Assembly (NCBI GenBank): GCA_022573815.1
Contig: JACZTG010000014.1
Location: forward strand, 1 to 55,260
Reading direction: 5' to 3'
Length of the DNA stretch: 55,260 bases
Origin: Candidatus Neomarinimicrobiota bacterium
GTDB taxonomy: Bacteria > Fidelibacterota > SORT01
This document shows, piece by piece, positions 27,418-36,503 of the stretch. A program made the translations under genes and the position numbers. Below the pieces are notes generated by a model, which saw nothing but the letters and a program-made list of their open reading frames with translations, searched no databases and had not been told where the DNA came from. Each line of letters starts with the position of its first letter. The first letter of the stretch is position 1.

Positions 27418-27766
27418 TAGCAGGCTGCCACCGCTTTTCAGCGTAACAGGCAAGCCCCAACCAGCACTCAAGCTCAAATTCACGTATTAAAGATGCACGG
27501 GTTTATCCGTCGGCTGACGGACTGACCGCTATCGAAATATGCTAACCCCCCCGCTTGCTTCGGGACTTCGCCTTTATCCCCTCCTTGAAAAGGAGGGGGA
27601 AATCTCCTCCCTCGAGGGAGATGAGTTTATCCCGATCTATCGGGAGTGGGTGTGATTCTGAAAATAACTCAAATACTTCAGTTATCATTCGATTACACCC
27701 CCCGCCTGACATAAGTCGGGCAGGCTCCCCACTACGTGGTACTCCCCTCAAGGGAAGAGGCGTAAT
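27418..27766. repeat. Large composite repeat, copy A
   Basis: Contains, in order: a REP-like remnant with CCGCTTTTCAGCG; a CCGTCGGCTGACGG unit; CCCCTCCTTGAAAAGGAGGGG; CTCCCTCGAGGGAG; an inserted CCCGATCTATCGGG; GGGTGTGATT; a core shared with copy B at 30216-30496; ATTACACCCC; GCCTGACATAAGTCGGGCAGGC; CCACTACGTGG; and CTCCCCTCAAGGG. The 27345-27417 stretch above it is AT-rich without features. Confidence 0.8.
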
Positions 27767-27773
27767 GTACTAA

Positions 27774-28577
27774 TCAGGATTTATCCTGAACAAATGCTAC
27801 TATCCTGAGCGGACCGCCGCTGCCTCCCATTATTTTCATCGGTAGGGCTATCACGAAAGAGCCGGTGGCAGGTAAAATGTGAATGTTGGATACGTTTTCG
27901 AACACAGGAATATTTTCACTAAATAGAATTTGGTGGCTCTCAAATAATACTGATTGACCGTAATCTATGCTGGGAGTATCAAGCCCGATGGCTTTGATCT
28001 TCCTCTCTTCCACAAGCCATTTCGCCGCTTGCGGATGCAGACCCGGAAAATGTAATTCCGAAACTGCCCCGGCTCCCCGTTCGGCGGTTCCCATATACTT
28101 CTCTCTGTCAGACCAGAACGCCGCATAACCGGTATTCAGCAGTACGATGACTCCGTCAGGAATAATGCCGTATTGGGCCTCCCAACCGATAAAATCAGCC
28201 ACAACTATTTGATAATCCCTGTTTTTCATCGTCTTGTCAGAAACGTCAACTACCACCGCAGCGGCTATCAGATTACTCAGCGGAATCATATCCACACTCT
28301 GTTTCCCTTCGGCAAAATGAACAGGCGCATCTATGTGCGTGCCGCCGTGTTCAGCCGCGCTGAAGTTATTCGCGGAATAGTAAAAACCTTTTTCCGTAAA
28401 TCCCTTAAAAACTTCCTCCAACTTGAACGAATCTGCCGTGGGCCAATAAGCGGTTTCCGAAGAAAAGTCATGGGTAAGGTCAATCCATCTGCCTGATGAG
28501 AAAAGAGCGCGCTCCGAACAGCTCCCGAAAATAGTTGTAAAACCAATAATCATAAGTATCGTAATTAATTGTTTCAT
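27774..28577 (-). CDS. Cyclase-family hydrolase, lipoprotein
   Basis: A 267-residue member of the cyclase/kynurenine formamidase family. The metal-binding motif HGGTHIDAPVHF is at residues 77-88 (His77, His81, Asp83), with IGLDTPSIDYG and the C-terminal PMKIMGGSGGPLRIVA also typical. The N-terminus has a lipobox ending FGSC (Cys20), so it is an envelope lipoprotein, which is uncommon for this family. The reaction is probably hydrolysis of an amide or lactone; tryptophan catabolism is only one option. A strong GGAGGG site precedes the ATG. It is transcribed alone, divergently from the flavoprotein gene. Confidence 0.85.
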   Translation of the reverse strand: MKQLITILMIIGFTTIFGSCSERALFSSGRWIDLTHDFSSETAYWPTADSFKLEEVFKGFTEKGFYYSANNFSAAEHGGTHIDAPVHFAEGKQSVDMIPLSNLIAAAVVVDVSDKTMKNRDYQIVVADFIGWEAQYGIIPDGVIVLLNTGYAAFWSDREKYMGTAERGAGAVSELHFPGLHPQAAKWLVEERKIKAIGLDTPSIDYGQSVLFESHQILFSENIPVFENVSNIHILPATGSFVIALPMKIMGGSGGPLRIVAFVQDKS

Positions 28578-28757
28578 AATGTAATCCCTCCAATTATATC
28601 CTCCCGAAGATAATCAGAAACTAATTTTTAATCACACAAAATCTTGATATTACAGATATAATTCATATATTTAGATGTTTCTAAACAGGTAATCTTATAA
28701 TTTGAAATTTTGGGCCGTGAGGTATGGTGAGGTAACTGACAAACCGTGGAGGCCGAT

Positions 28758-28835
28758 ATGAAACGCCTTACATTTCTTATAGTTTTAGCCGAAAATGACA
28801 CCCTTATCACAACCCAAACGCCGGAAACTCTTTGA
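28758..28835 (+). CDS. Small ORF, 25 codons, strong ribosome site
   Basis: ATG at 28758 with GGAGG at 28748-28752 five bases before it, ending TGA at 28833-28835. It encodes MKRLTFLIVLA followed by 14 polar residues. The N-terminus looks like the start of a signal peptide. It lies in the divergent gap 47 bases before the flavoprotein gene and could be a leader peptide, a small secreted peptide or the remnant of a longer gene. Confidence 0.4.
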   Translation: MKRLTFLIVLAENDTLITTQTPETL

Positions 28836-28882
28836 ACCCGAAGCCGCGTTTATATTATTAGAAGTTTGGAGGAGATTAGCAA

Positions 28883-29734
28883 ATGATTCAAGAAATGGAG
28901 GTAATCGTATCAGACGTTGTTCGGGAGACAGAAGACAGTACGACACTTTTCCTGTTCACAGGACAAGAATCACCCGAATATCAAGCGGGACAATTTCTTA
29001 CCGTGGACCCTCATCAATTTCCCGCCCTCGAAAGGTGGTGCAGCTATCTGGAACTCCTTAAAGGGAAAAAAGAGCCGCCGAGAGCGTATTCAATGTCCAG
29101 CGCTCCCAATGAAAAGTATGTTTCGTTTACCGTGAAAGAGGACGTCTATTATCCGGGAGAAACAAAATATCCTCCTCTCCTCTCTCCGCTTCTCACGTTC
29201 CGTACTCCCGTAGGTACGAAGATGAAAATAAAAGGATATACAGGCTCTTACATTGTGGACGAAGCGGTACAAAACGGCTGTGACCATATTCTGCACCTGT
29301 GCGCCGGAAGCGGGATAGTACCAAACTATTCCATCATCAAAGACGAACTGAATAACGGCTCCGATAAAAAACATACCCTGATATTTACCAATAAAACCTG
29401 GAATGACATTATTTTCAGAGACAGCTTAAATGAGCTGGCAGCCGATTATCCTGATAAATTTAAGATCATACACACTATCACAAGAGAAGAAAACAGCAAA
29501 CTCGAATCAAGGGGCGTCCATTTCGGAAGACCTGATATCGATTTGATAAAAAGTCAGATAGACGACATTGATTCCACGGTGGCTTTTGTCTGTGGTCCGG
29601 CAATTACAGGAATAGAGAAGAAAAAAGCGAAAGAAGCCGGAGTTGAACCCACGCCGCGGTTTGTCAATACGATGCTTGAGTATGTTGAAAAGATTGGTAT
29701 TCCCTCCGACCGGGTTAAAAAAGAGAGCTGGTAA
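28883..29734 (+). CDS. Ferredoxin--NADP reductase-like flavoprotein
   Basis: A 283-residue soluble reductase. The FAD-binding barrel has the RAYS motif (67-70) within PPRAYSMSSAP, then GTKMKIKGYTGSY. The NAD(P) domain has LCAGSGIVPN (139-148) and VCGPA near residue 236. There is no 2Fe-2S centre in the chain. The C-terminal RFVNTMLEYVEKIGIPSDRVKKESW resembles ferredoxin reductases of the BoxA/FNR-like group, which shuttle electrons to an oxygenase or ferredoxin. The electron partner is not in the window. The ribosome site GGAGGAG precedes the ATG. A CBS-domain gene follows after 36 bases. Confidence 0.85.
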   Translation: MIQEMEVIVSDVVRETEDSTTLFLFTGQESPEYQAGQFLTVDPHQFPALERWCSYLELLKGKKEPPRAYSMSSAPNEKYVSFTVKEDVYYPGETKYPPLLSPLLTFRTPVGTKMKIKGYTGSYIVDEAVQNGCDHILHLCAGSGIVPNYSIIKDELNNGSDKKHTLIFTNKTWNDIIFRDSLNELAADYPDKFKIIHTITREENSKLESRGVHFGRPDIDLIKSQIDDIDSTVAFVCGPAITGIEKKKAKEAGVEPTPRFVNTMLEYVEKIGIPSDRVKKESW

Positions 29735-29770
29735 TACCAAATGGAGATAGTCAATTAAAATAGGAGTCAG

Positions 29771-30208
29771 ATGATGAAAATTGTCAAAGAACTCTTAAAG
29801 AACAAAGGGAGCGAGGTCTGGAACGTTTCGCCCGATACACACGTATTTGAAGCTCTTGAATATATGGCTGAAAAGAATGTGGGGGCTTTGCCTGTGATCG
29901 AATCAGAAAAAATAGTGGGGATGTTTTCGGAGAGGGACTACGCCCGAAAAGTTATCCTGAAAGGGAAAGCATCAAAAAATACGCTTATTAAAGAAATTAT
30001 GAGTACCACGATTCATCATGTAAGCCCGGAACAGACCATAGTAGAGTGTATGGCATTGATGACGGAAAAGCGAATCCGCCACCTGCCTGTATTTGAGAGT
30101 GATGAATTGGTGGGCCTGATTTCTATCGGGGATGTGGTCAAGGCGATAATCTCCGAGCAGGATTTCATAATGGGTCAACTCGAGAACTATATCACGGGCA
30201 GTCGGTAG
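29771..30208 (+). CDS. CBS-domain pair protein
   Basis: A 145-residue stand-alone Bateman module: CBS1 roughly 8-62 (VGALPVIESEKIVGMFSERD) and CBS2 about 75-130 (IRHLPVFESDELVGLISIGD). Such proteins bind adenine nucleotides (AMP/ATP) and regulate partner proteins. Two ATGs, at 29771 and 29774, follow TAGGAG, and the second has the better spacing. It is probably co-transcribed with the flavoprotein. The partner is unknown. Confidence 0.88.
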   Translation: MMKIVKELLKNKGSEVWNVSPDTHVFEALEYMAEKNVGALPVIESEKIVGMFSERDYARKVILKGKASKNTLIKEIMSTTIHHVSPEQTIVECMALMTEKRIRHLPVFESDELVGLISIGDVVKAIISEQDFIMGQLENYITGSR

Positions 30209-30215
30209 AACCACC

Positions 30216-30496
30216 ACTTTTATCCCCTCCTTGAAAAGGAGGGGGAAATCTCCTCCCTCGAGGGAGGTGGCACGAAGTGACGGTGGGTGTGATTCTGAAA
30301 ATAACTCAAATACTTCCGTTACCGAACGGTCACACCCCTCGTCCGGCTTCGCCGGACACTCCCCTCAAGGGGAGAGGCGTAATGTGCGAGTTAGGGCCGC
30401 CGCTTACAGCGGGATTCACTTGCCCTGACCGCCATCGGAAAAAGCCAACCACCCCCCGACTTCGCCTTTATCCCCTCCTTTGAAAGGAGGGGAAAT
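30216..30496. repeat. Large composite repeat, copy B
   Basis: The same order as copy A (27418-27766) and nearly the same bases at CCCCTCCTTGAAAAGGAGGGG, CTCCCTCGAGGGAG, the ~35-base core (gattctgaaaataactcaaa...) and CTCCCCTCAAGGGGAG. At the matching positions it instead carries CACGAAGTG and GTCCGGCTTCGCCGGAC. It ends with an interrupted REP unit and a second reversed CCCCTCCTTTGAAAGGAGGGG just before the sucD stop. Confidence 0.8.
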
Positions 30497-30508
30497 CTAC
30501 AACCCATT

Positions 30509-31378
30509 CTAACCAAGCGCTTTAACGGTAGTCTCTCCGATTTCAGCGGGGCTTTCGCAGACATGGATGCCTGCATTCCGCAGCGCTTCCATCTTCTCAA
30601 CAGCGGTGCCTTTTCCGCCGGCGATGATAGCGCCGGCATGACCCATCCGTTTGCCGGGAGGAGCCGTCCGACCCGCTATAAATCCTATGACGGGTTTGGA
30701 CATATTCTCTTTTACATATTCAGCGGCTTCTTCCTCCGCCGTTCCGCCAATCTCGCCGATCATCACTACAGCGTTTGTTTCTTCATCCGCCTCAAATAGA
30801 ATTAGCAGGTCTTTGAAAGATGAGCCGATTATCGGATCGCCGCCGATGCCGATACAGGTTGACTGACCCAGACCTAATTTCGTCAGCTGGTCAACCGCTT
30901 CGTAAGTGAGCGTTCCGCTTCGGCTGATGACGCCGACTTTTCCTTCGGTGGCGATGAAGCCCGGCATAATACCGATCTTCGCTTCGCCCGGAGTAATCAA
31001 GCCGGGGCAGTTTGGTCCTACAAGGCGTGAATTCCGGTTTTTCAGATATTCATGGACATTTATCATATCAAGCGTGGGGATTCCCTCGGTGATGCAGATG
31101 ATGAGCTCCACTCCAGCGGCGGCAGCTTCCATTATGGCGTCGGCAGCGAACGGCGGCGGCACGAAAATGACCGATGCGTTCGCTTCCTTTTCCTTCACAG
31201 CGTCCGCAACCGTATCAAAGACTGCGATACCGTCGAGATTCTCTCCACCTTTGCCGGGCGTGACTCCCGCGACTACATTCGTTCCGTATTCCACCATCTG
31301 ACGAGTATGAAATGAACCCTCTCCGCCCGTTATGCCCTGCACGATCAACCGCGTATTTCTGTCCGCTAAGATGCTCAT
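30509..31378 (-). CDS. sucD: Succinate--CoA ligase, alpha subunit
   Basis: A 289-residue SucD when started at the ATG at 31378, which has GGAGG just before it. Frames starting at 31456 add 26 unrelated residues. It has the CoA-binding Rossmann domain ([21 protein letters not shown] near the start), [13 protein letters not shown] and the phospho-histidine loop [17 protein letters not shown]. It forms a complex with SucC and makes ATP or GTP from succinyl-CoA. Its start lies beside the sucC stop (31380). Confidence 0.96.
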   Translation of the reverse strand: MSILADRNTRLIVQGITGGEGSFHTRQMVEYGTNVVAGVTPGKGGENLDGIAVFDTVADAVKEKEANASVIFVPPPFAADAIMEAAAAGVELIICITEGIPTLDMINVHEYLKNRNSRLVGPNCPGLITPGEAKIGIMPGFIATEGKVGVISRSGTLTYEAVDQLTKLGLGQSTCIGIGGDPIIGSSFKDLLILFEADEETNAVVMIGEIGGTAEEEAAEYVKENMSKPVIGFIAGRTAPPGKRMGHAGAIIAGGKGTAVEKMEALRNAGIHVCESPAEIGETTVKALG

Positions 31379-31379
31379 C

Positions 31380-32549
31380 TCAACCTCCTGCCTTGGCGAG
31401 TTCAGCGGCTTTTCGAGCGCCTTCGAGAAAACTTTTTGCCACATTGATCTCAACATCGGACTCTCTCAAGATTTTGGAGCCTTTTTCGGCGTTGGTGCCT
31501 TCCAACCGCACAATAAGCGGGACGTTTATCTTAACGTTCTTCGCCGCTTCCACCACACCGTTTGCCACAATATCGCACCGGACAATTCCACCGAAAATAT
31601 TTATGAGGACGGCTTTTATCGCCGGGTCGCCCATAAGAATCTTGAAACCGTTCTGCACTGTTTCCACGCTTGCCGCGCCGCCGACGTCAAGGAAATTCGC
31701 AGGCGCCGCACCCGAAAGTTTAATTATGTCCATCGTAGCCATAGCGAGTCCGGCGCCATTCACCATACAGCCGATATTCCCGTCGAGTTTGATGTAATTC
31801 AAACCGTATTTGGACGCCTGAACTTCAAACGGGTCTTCCTCGGTCTCGTCTCTAAGTTCGGTAATTTCTTTATTCCTATATAGAGCGTTATCATCGAAGT
31901 TCATCTTGGCGTCGAGAGCGATGACCTTGTCGTCTTCAGTGATGACCAGCGGGTTTATCTCCAAAAGTGACGCATCCTTCGCGATGTAAGCGGTCAGCAG
32001 CTTTCCGAAGAATTTAGTCGCTTCCTTAAATGCGTTTCCTTTCAATCCGAGTCCGAACGCAAGTTTGCGGAGCTGGAACGGCTGAACACCAACGGCGGGG
32101 TCTATCCGTTCTTTCAAGATGGCATCGGGATTTTCCGCAGCCACTTTTTCAATTTCAACGCCGCCCTCTTTGCTCGCCATCAGCGTCAACTGACTCGCGG
32201 CTCTGTCGAGGACGATTCCGAAATAGAGTTCCCGGGCGATCTTCACTCCCTCTTCTATAAGGACGATATTTACCTGTTTCCCTTCCGGTCCCGTCTGATG
32301 CGTCACAAGATTCATCCCGAGAATTTCCGCGGCGAATGATTCCGCTTCAGCGGCATTGGAAGCGAGTTTAACTCCGCCGCCTTTTCCCCTTCCGCCGGCG
32401 TGGATCTGCGCCTTAACAACAACAGTGCCTCCCCCCAATTCTTCCGCTATCTTCCTTGCTTCTTCCGGGGTTTCCGCTACTCCGCTCCGAGGCACAGGTA
32501 CCCCGAAATCTTTCAATATTGCCTTTGCCTGATATTCATGAATTTTCAT
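31380..32549 (-). CDS. sucC: Succinate--CoA ligase, beta subunit
   Basis: A 389-residue SucC with the N-terminal ATP-grasp domain ([40 protein letters not shown]), LEINPLV and the C-terminal [29 protein letters not shown]. It pairs with SucD in the TCA cycle and substrate-level phosphorylation. It overlaps the carbamate kinase gene by four bases (ATGA), which is unusual company for sucC. Confidence 0.96.
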   Translation of the reverse strand: MKIHEYQAKAILKDFGVPVPRSGVAETPEEARKIAEELGGGTVVVKAQIHAGGRGKGGGVKLASNAAEAESFAAEILGMNLVTHQTGPEGKQVNIVLIEEGVKIARELYFGIVLDRAASQLTLMASKEGGVEIEKVAAENPDAILKERIDPAVGVQPFQLRKLAFGLGLKGNAFKEATKFFGKLLTAYIAKDASLLEINPLVITEDDKVIALDAKMNFDDNALYRNKEITELRDETEEDPFEVQASKYGLNYIKLDGNIGCMVNGAGLAMATMDIIKLSGAAPANFLDVGGAASVETVQNGFKILMGDPAIKAVLINIFGGIVRCDIVANGVVEAAKNVKINVPLIVRLEGTNAEKGSKILRESDVEINVAKSFLEGARKAAELAKAGG

Positions 32550-33499
32550 AATGTCAGTGTCGTCCCGCTTTTGCCCTCAAGGGCGTTTACGATTTCATCC
32601 ACGGAACAGATAATCGCCTTATCTCCTCCGTTCTCACAAAAATTTATTGCTGCCTGAATCTTCGGCCCCATTGAGCCTGCCGGGAAATGACCTACTTCCA
32701 AGAACCTGTGAGCATCGTTTACCTTCAGCTCCTTCAGCAGCTCCTGGCCTTGCGTGTTAAAATTCAGATATGCTCCGTCAACGGCAGTCGCCAAAATGAG
32801 ATGAGACGCTCCCACTACTTCTCCTAAAAGGGCTGATGCCAGGTCTTTATCAATCACCGCGTCAACGCCGTCAATTATTCCATTTTTGTCTTTGCAGACG
32901 GGAATTCCTCCGCCGCCGGCGGCTATTACCACGCTGCCGTTCTCCACAAGCAGCTTGAGAACATCTGCCTCTAATAGTTCCAACGGAACCGGAGAAGCAA
33001 CCACTCGTCTGTATTTTCCGTGCGAATTTTTCTTCAGTTTCCAGCCTCTTTCGTGCTGAAGTTTCACAGCCTCCCATTCAGCGTATTCAGGACCGATAGG
33101 TTTAGAAGGATTATCAAACGCCTTGTCATTCGGGTCAACGAGCAATTGAGAAAGCAGAGTCACTACCGGTCGCTTGATCTTTGCGGTATGGAGCACGTTC
33201 ATAAGAGTCTGCTGAATCATATATCCCATCGTGCCTTCAGTTTCCGCCACGCAAACTCCTAACGGATTTACAGGAACAACATCGCTCGCCATCTCCGCCC
33301 GAAGGAGCGCGTCACCAACCTGCGGCCCGTTCCCATGCGTAATGATAACATCATATCCAATCTTCAGGATTTTCGCTATGCTCAACAGGGACTTGCGAAC
33401 GTTGGCGAATTGCTCGGCTACGGTTCCCCGCTGACCGGTGGAAACAATGGCATTCCCTCCGAAAGCGATAACGATGCGCTTGGAATCACTCCTGCTCAT
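32546..33499 (-). CDS. arcC: Carbamate kinase
   Basis: A 317-residue amino-acid-kinase-fold protein with [20 protein letters not shown] (11-30), [20 protein letters not shown] and [12 protein letters not shown]. It transfers phosphate between carbamoyl phosphate and ADP, usually to make ATP. No arginine deiminase or ornithine carbamoyltransferase gene is present in the window, so the carbamoyl phosphate source is unknown. It overlaps the COG2403 gene at its start and sucC at its end by four bases each. Confidence 0.93.
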   Translation of the reverse strand: MSRSDSKRIVIAFGGNAIVSTGQRGTVAEQFANVRKSLLSIAKILKIGYDVIITHGNGPQVGDALLRAEMASDVVPVNPLGVCVAETEGTMGYMIQQTLMNVLHTAKIKRPVVTLLSQLLVDPNDKAFDNPSKPIGPEYAEWEAVKLQHERGWKLKKNSHGKYRRVVASPVPLELLEADVLKLLVENGSVVIAAGGGGIPVCKDKNGIIDGVDAVIDKDLASALLGEVVGASHLILATAVDGAYLNFNTQGQELLKELKVNDAHRFLEVGHFPAGSMGPKIQAAINFCENGGDKAIICSVDEIVNALEGKSGTTLTL

Positions 33500-34809
33500 A
33501 TATCGCTCAGCACTTCCTCGATGTTAGGCGAGCCTTTCACAGCCAGATCATAAGTCACAACAGCGGTTGGTTTTTCGATGCTGATAAGTTTTGTAAGGTT
33601 GATTGGCGTGGCTATGATCACCGCATCACAATCGGTGCTGTTAATAGTCTCCTCCAAGTCTTTCATCTGGCCGTTCCCGTATCCCATAGCGGGCAGGAGC
33701 GTCCCGATGTCGGGATATTTCTCGAACGTTTCTTTTATAGTTCCGACAGCAAACGGCCGCGGGTCTATCAGTTCAGCTGCGCCTGCTTCTTTTGCCGCCA
33801 CGACTCCCGCCCCGTATTTCATTCCGCCGTGCGTCAAAGTTGGGCCGTCCTCCACTACGAGGACTCGTTTACCGCTGATGAGTTCCGGCTTATCAACTGT
33901 TACAGGTGAATCCGCTTCAATAATCGTCACATTCGGATTCAAAGATTTCACATTTTTGATAACAGTCTCCACATCCGCGCGTTCGGCTGTGTTGACCTTA
34001 TTGATTATGACAACGTCCGCTAATCTAACGCAGGTTGAGCCGGGATAGTAAGTAAGTTCGTGTCCTGCGCGATGCGGGTCGGCAACGGTAAATAATATGT
34101 CCGGTTTGAAAAACGGCAGATCGTTATTTCCGCCGTCCCATAATATAACATCTGCTTCCTCTTCGGCTTTCCTGAGAATCGCTTCATAATCAACGCCCGC
34201 AAACACCACGTCGCCCCGGGCGATGTGCGGTTCATATTCTTCCCGTTCTTCAATGGTCACGTCGTGTTTCTCAAGGTCATCGTATTCCGCAAAACGCTGA
34301 ACTCGCTGAGCCACAAGGTCTCCGTAAGGCATCGGATGCCTGACGATAGCTATTTTCTTACCCATTTCCTTGAGAATTTCAGCGACTCTCCGGGTGGTCT
34401 GACTCTTACCCGAGCCGGTGCGAACGGCGCAAACCGCAACGACAGGTTTGGTGGATTTCAGCATTGTCTGCTCGGCTCCCATTACTCCGAACTGCGCTCC
34501 CGCCGCCATAACTTCGGATGCTTTTTCCATTACATACTGATTTGATACATCACTATATGCGAAAATCACCTGATGAATATTCTCTTTTTTTATCAGCTCA
34601 ATCAGTTCTGATTCTTCATAGATAGGTATTCCGTCGGGATAAAGTTCTCCCGCGAGTTCCTTCGGGTAAACCCTGCCGTCTATATTCGGTATCTGCGTTG
34701 CCGTGAATGCGATAACCTCGTAACTGTCGTTATCCCGGAAGACGGTATTAAAATTATGAAAATCACGCCCCGCAGCCCCCATTATAACAGTTCTTATTCT
34801 TTCCGCCAT
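33496..34809 (-). CDS. COG2403 P-loop protein (cyclic 2,3-diphosphoglycerate synthetase-like)
   Basis: A 437-residue protein. An N-terminal Rossmann-like part (RTVIMGAAGRDFHNFN, to about residue 115) is followed by a P-loop, CAVRTGSGKSQTTR (127-140), WDGGNND and INKVNTAE as an NKxN-like loop. This matches the COG2403 'predicted GTPase' family, homologous to cyclic 2,3-diphosphoglycerate synthetase of methanogens. Whether the bacterial members make that compound is not established to my knowledge. It heads the arcC-sucC-sucD run, and the overlap with arcC suggests a role in carbamoyl phosphate or related acyl-phosphate metabolism. Its function is inference. Confidence 0.8.
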   Translation of the reverse strand: MAERIRTVIMGAAGRDFHNFNTVFRDNDSYEVIAFTATQIPNIDGRVYPKELAGELYPDGIPIYEESELIELIKKENIHQVIFAYSDVSNQYVMEKASEVMAAGAQFGVMGAEQTMLKSTKPVVAVCAVRTGSGKSQTTRRVAEILKEMGKKIAIVRHPMPYGDLVAQRVQRFAEYDDLEKHDVTIEEREEYEPHIARGDVVFAGVDYEAILRKAEEEADVILWDGGNNDLPFFKPDILFTVADPHRAGHELTYYPGSTCVRLADVVIINKVNTAERADVETVIKNVKSLNPNVTIIEADSPVTVDKPELISGKRVLVVEDGPTLTHGGMKYGAGVVAAKEAGAAELIDPRPFAVGTIKETFEKYPDIGTLLPAMGYGNGQMKDLEETINSTDCDAVIIATPINLTKLISIEKPTAVVTYDLAVKGSPNIEEVLSDI

Positions 34810-34932
34810 CTATCAAACTCCAATCTTTTTTATCAATCTTGGATCAATAACATTTTTGATCATCTATAAATAAACAACAGTGCGGCGACCCATTAAACTA
34901 ATTGAGATTCCCGGAAGCAGTTTCCGACTGAT

Positions 34933-36486
34933 CTATTGAACCTTTTCCGAAACCAATTTCGCTTGCTGAAAAAAAAGCAGGTAGTCATTTCCACCTGCTT
35001 TTGAATCCGTCCCCGACATATTAAATCCGCCGAACGGATGAACGCCGACTAAAGCGCCCGTGCATTTGCGATTCAGATAAAGGTTACCCACGTGAAATTC
35101 ACGAGTTGCCTTTTCTAATTTTTCTCTGTTGGCGGAATAAACCGCTCCTGTAAGTCCGAAAATCGTATCGTTTGCAATGTCGAGTGCATCGTCAAAATCC
35201 TTAGCTTTCATCACCGCTAAAACAGGCCCGAAAATCTCCTCCTGCGCCAATCGGGAACTCCTGTCCAAATCGCCATAAATTGTCGGCTTATAATAATAAC
35301 CTTCATCAGAGCCACGTTCTCCGCCTATCAAAAGTTTTCCCTCACCTTTTCCTATCTCCACATATTCTTCAACTTTCTCCAAAGAAGATTTATTTACAAG
35401 AGGACCCATAAATGTTGAGCCGTCTGCGGGATCACCAATTTTGAGCTCGGAAGTTTTCTGAATCACTTTCTCCATAAGCTCGTCGTGAACATCCTCCACG
35501 ACTATCAGTCGGGAGCATGCGGAACATTTTTGTCCGCCATATCCGAAAGCCGCCGCTACAACACCCGTTGCCGCATCTTCAAGGTCGGCTTCCGAATCTA
35601 CTATAATGGCATCTTTGCCGCCCATCTCAACCAAAACACGTTTAATCCAAATCTGTCCGTCCTGGTGCTCAGCCGCCACTCGGTTAATTTCAAGCCCGAC
35701 TTCCATCGAACCCGTAAAAGCTATAAATCGTGTTTTCGGATGCTTCACCAGTTTATCACCCGCAAGAGCGCCGGGTCCCGATAGATAGTTCAGCACGCCG
35801 TCCGGCAGACCGACTTCCTCGAATATTTTCACTAACTGATACGCATTCGCAGGAGAATCAGAGGATGGCTTGAGAACTATCGTGTTACCCGATACGATTG
35901 CGGCAACTGCCATCCCCGCCGTAATCGCCAGCGGAAAATTCCAGGGCGGAATGATAACGCCTACGCCAAGCGGTATGTATGTGGTATAAGGAGCTTCACC
36001 GTTGATCGGAATCATAGGCTTATTTCCCGAATATCGTAACGCTTCCTGACCGTAAAACTCTAAAAAATCTATTGCCTCGGCTATCTCGCCGTCCGCCTCG
36101 ACCCACGATTTGCCTACTTCATAAATTATCCATGCGGATATCTCCATCCTCCGCTCCCGCATAATGTCGGCAGCCTTGAAAATGTAATCAGCTCGTTCTT
36201 CCGCCGATGTTTTCGACCATGATTTATATGCCTCCACGGCGGCGTCAATAGCATCGTTGGCTTCTTTTTCGCCTGCTTTTTGAAAATGCCCGATAACTTG
36301 ATCTGCTTTAGCAGGATTAAATGAACTGAATGTTTCCCTTGCGGTTACTTCCTTACCGCCGATATGGAGATTATAAGTTTTGCCCAGCTCCCCCGCTACT
36401 TTTTCCAATGCGGAGTTCATTTTATCTTTATTTTCAGATTTTGTAAAGTCGATAAAATCTATCGGTCTGTATTTTTCTCGTTCCAA
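34933..36486 (-). CDS. pruA: L-glutamate gamma-semialdehyde dehydrogenase
   Basis: A 517-residue aldehyde dehydrogenase of the 1-pyrroline-5-carboxylate type. The active-site glutamate lies in LVEMGGKDA (Glu287), the catalytic cysteine in GQKCSACSR (Cys321), and PWNFPLAITAGM and FTGSMEVGLEI form the NAD site. It completes proline (and arginine/ornithine) breakdown to glutamate. No proline dehydrogenase is fused or adjacent. The start is TTG at 36486 with a modest ribosome site. The dusB gene lies 17 bases upstream. Confidence 0.94.
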   Translation of the reverse strand: MEREKYRPIDFIDFTKSENKDKMNSALEKVAGELGKTYNLHIGGKEVTARETFSSFNPAKADQVIGHFQKAGEKEANDAIDAAVEAYKSWSKTSAEERADYIFKAADIMRERRMEISAWIIYEVGKSWVEADGEIAEAIDFLEFYGQEALRYSGNKPMIPINGEAPYTTYIPLGVGVIIPPWNFPLAITAGMAVAAIVSGNTIVLKPSSDSPANAYQLVKIFEEVGLPDGVLNYLSGPGALAGDKLVKHPKTRFIAFTGSMEVGLEINRVAAEHQDGQIWIKRVLVEMGGKDAIIVDSEADLEDAATGVVAAAFGYGGQKCSACSRLIVVEDVHDELMEKVIQKTSELKIGDPADGSTFMGPLVNKSSLEKVEEYVEIGKGEGKLLIGGERGSDEGYYYKPTIYGDLDRSSRLAQEEIFGPVLAVMKAKDFDDALDIANDTIFGLTGAVYSANREKLEKATREFHVGNLYLNRKCTGALVGVHPFGGFNMSGTDSKAGGNDYLLFFQQAKLVSEKVQ

Positions 36487-36503
36487 ATTCTCTGTTCTTA
36501 ATA

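Noticed and set aside
27542-27773. Small open frames of 60-72 codons in the repeats (also at 3.8, 14.7, 18.8, 30.3 kb)
   Set aside because: The encoded sequences (PPSREVSLSR..., PPPDISRAG...) are repeat DNA read as protein and recur in both directions.
31379-31456. N-terminal extension of sucD
   Set aside because: The 26 extra residues overlap the sucC C-terminus and have no counterpart in SucD. GGAGG points to 31378.
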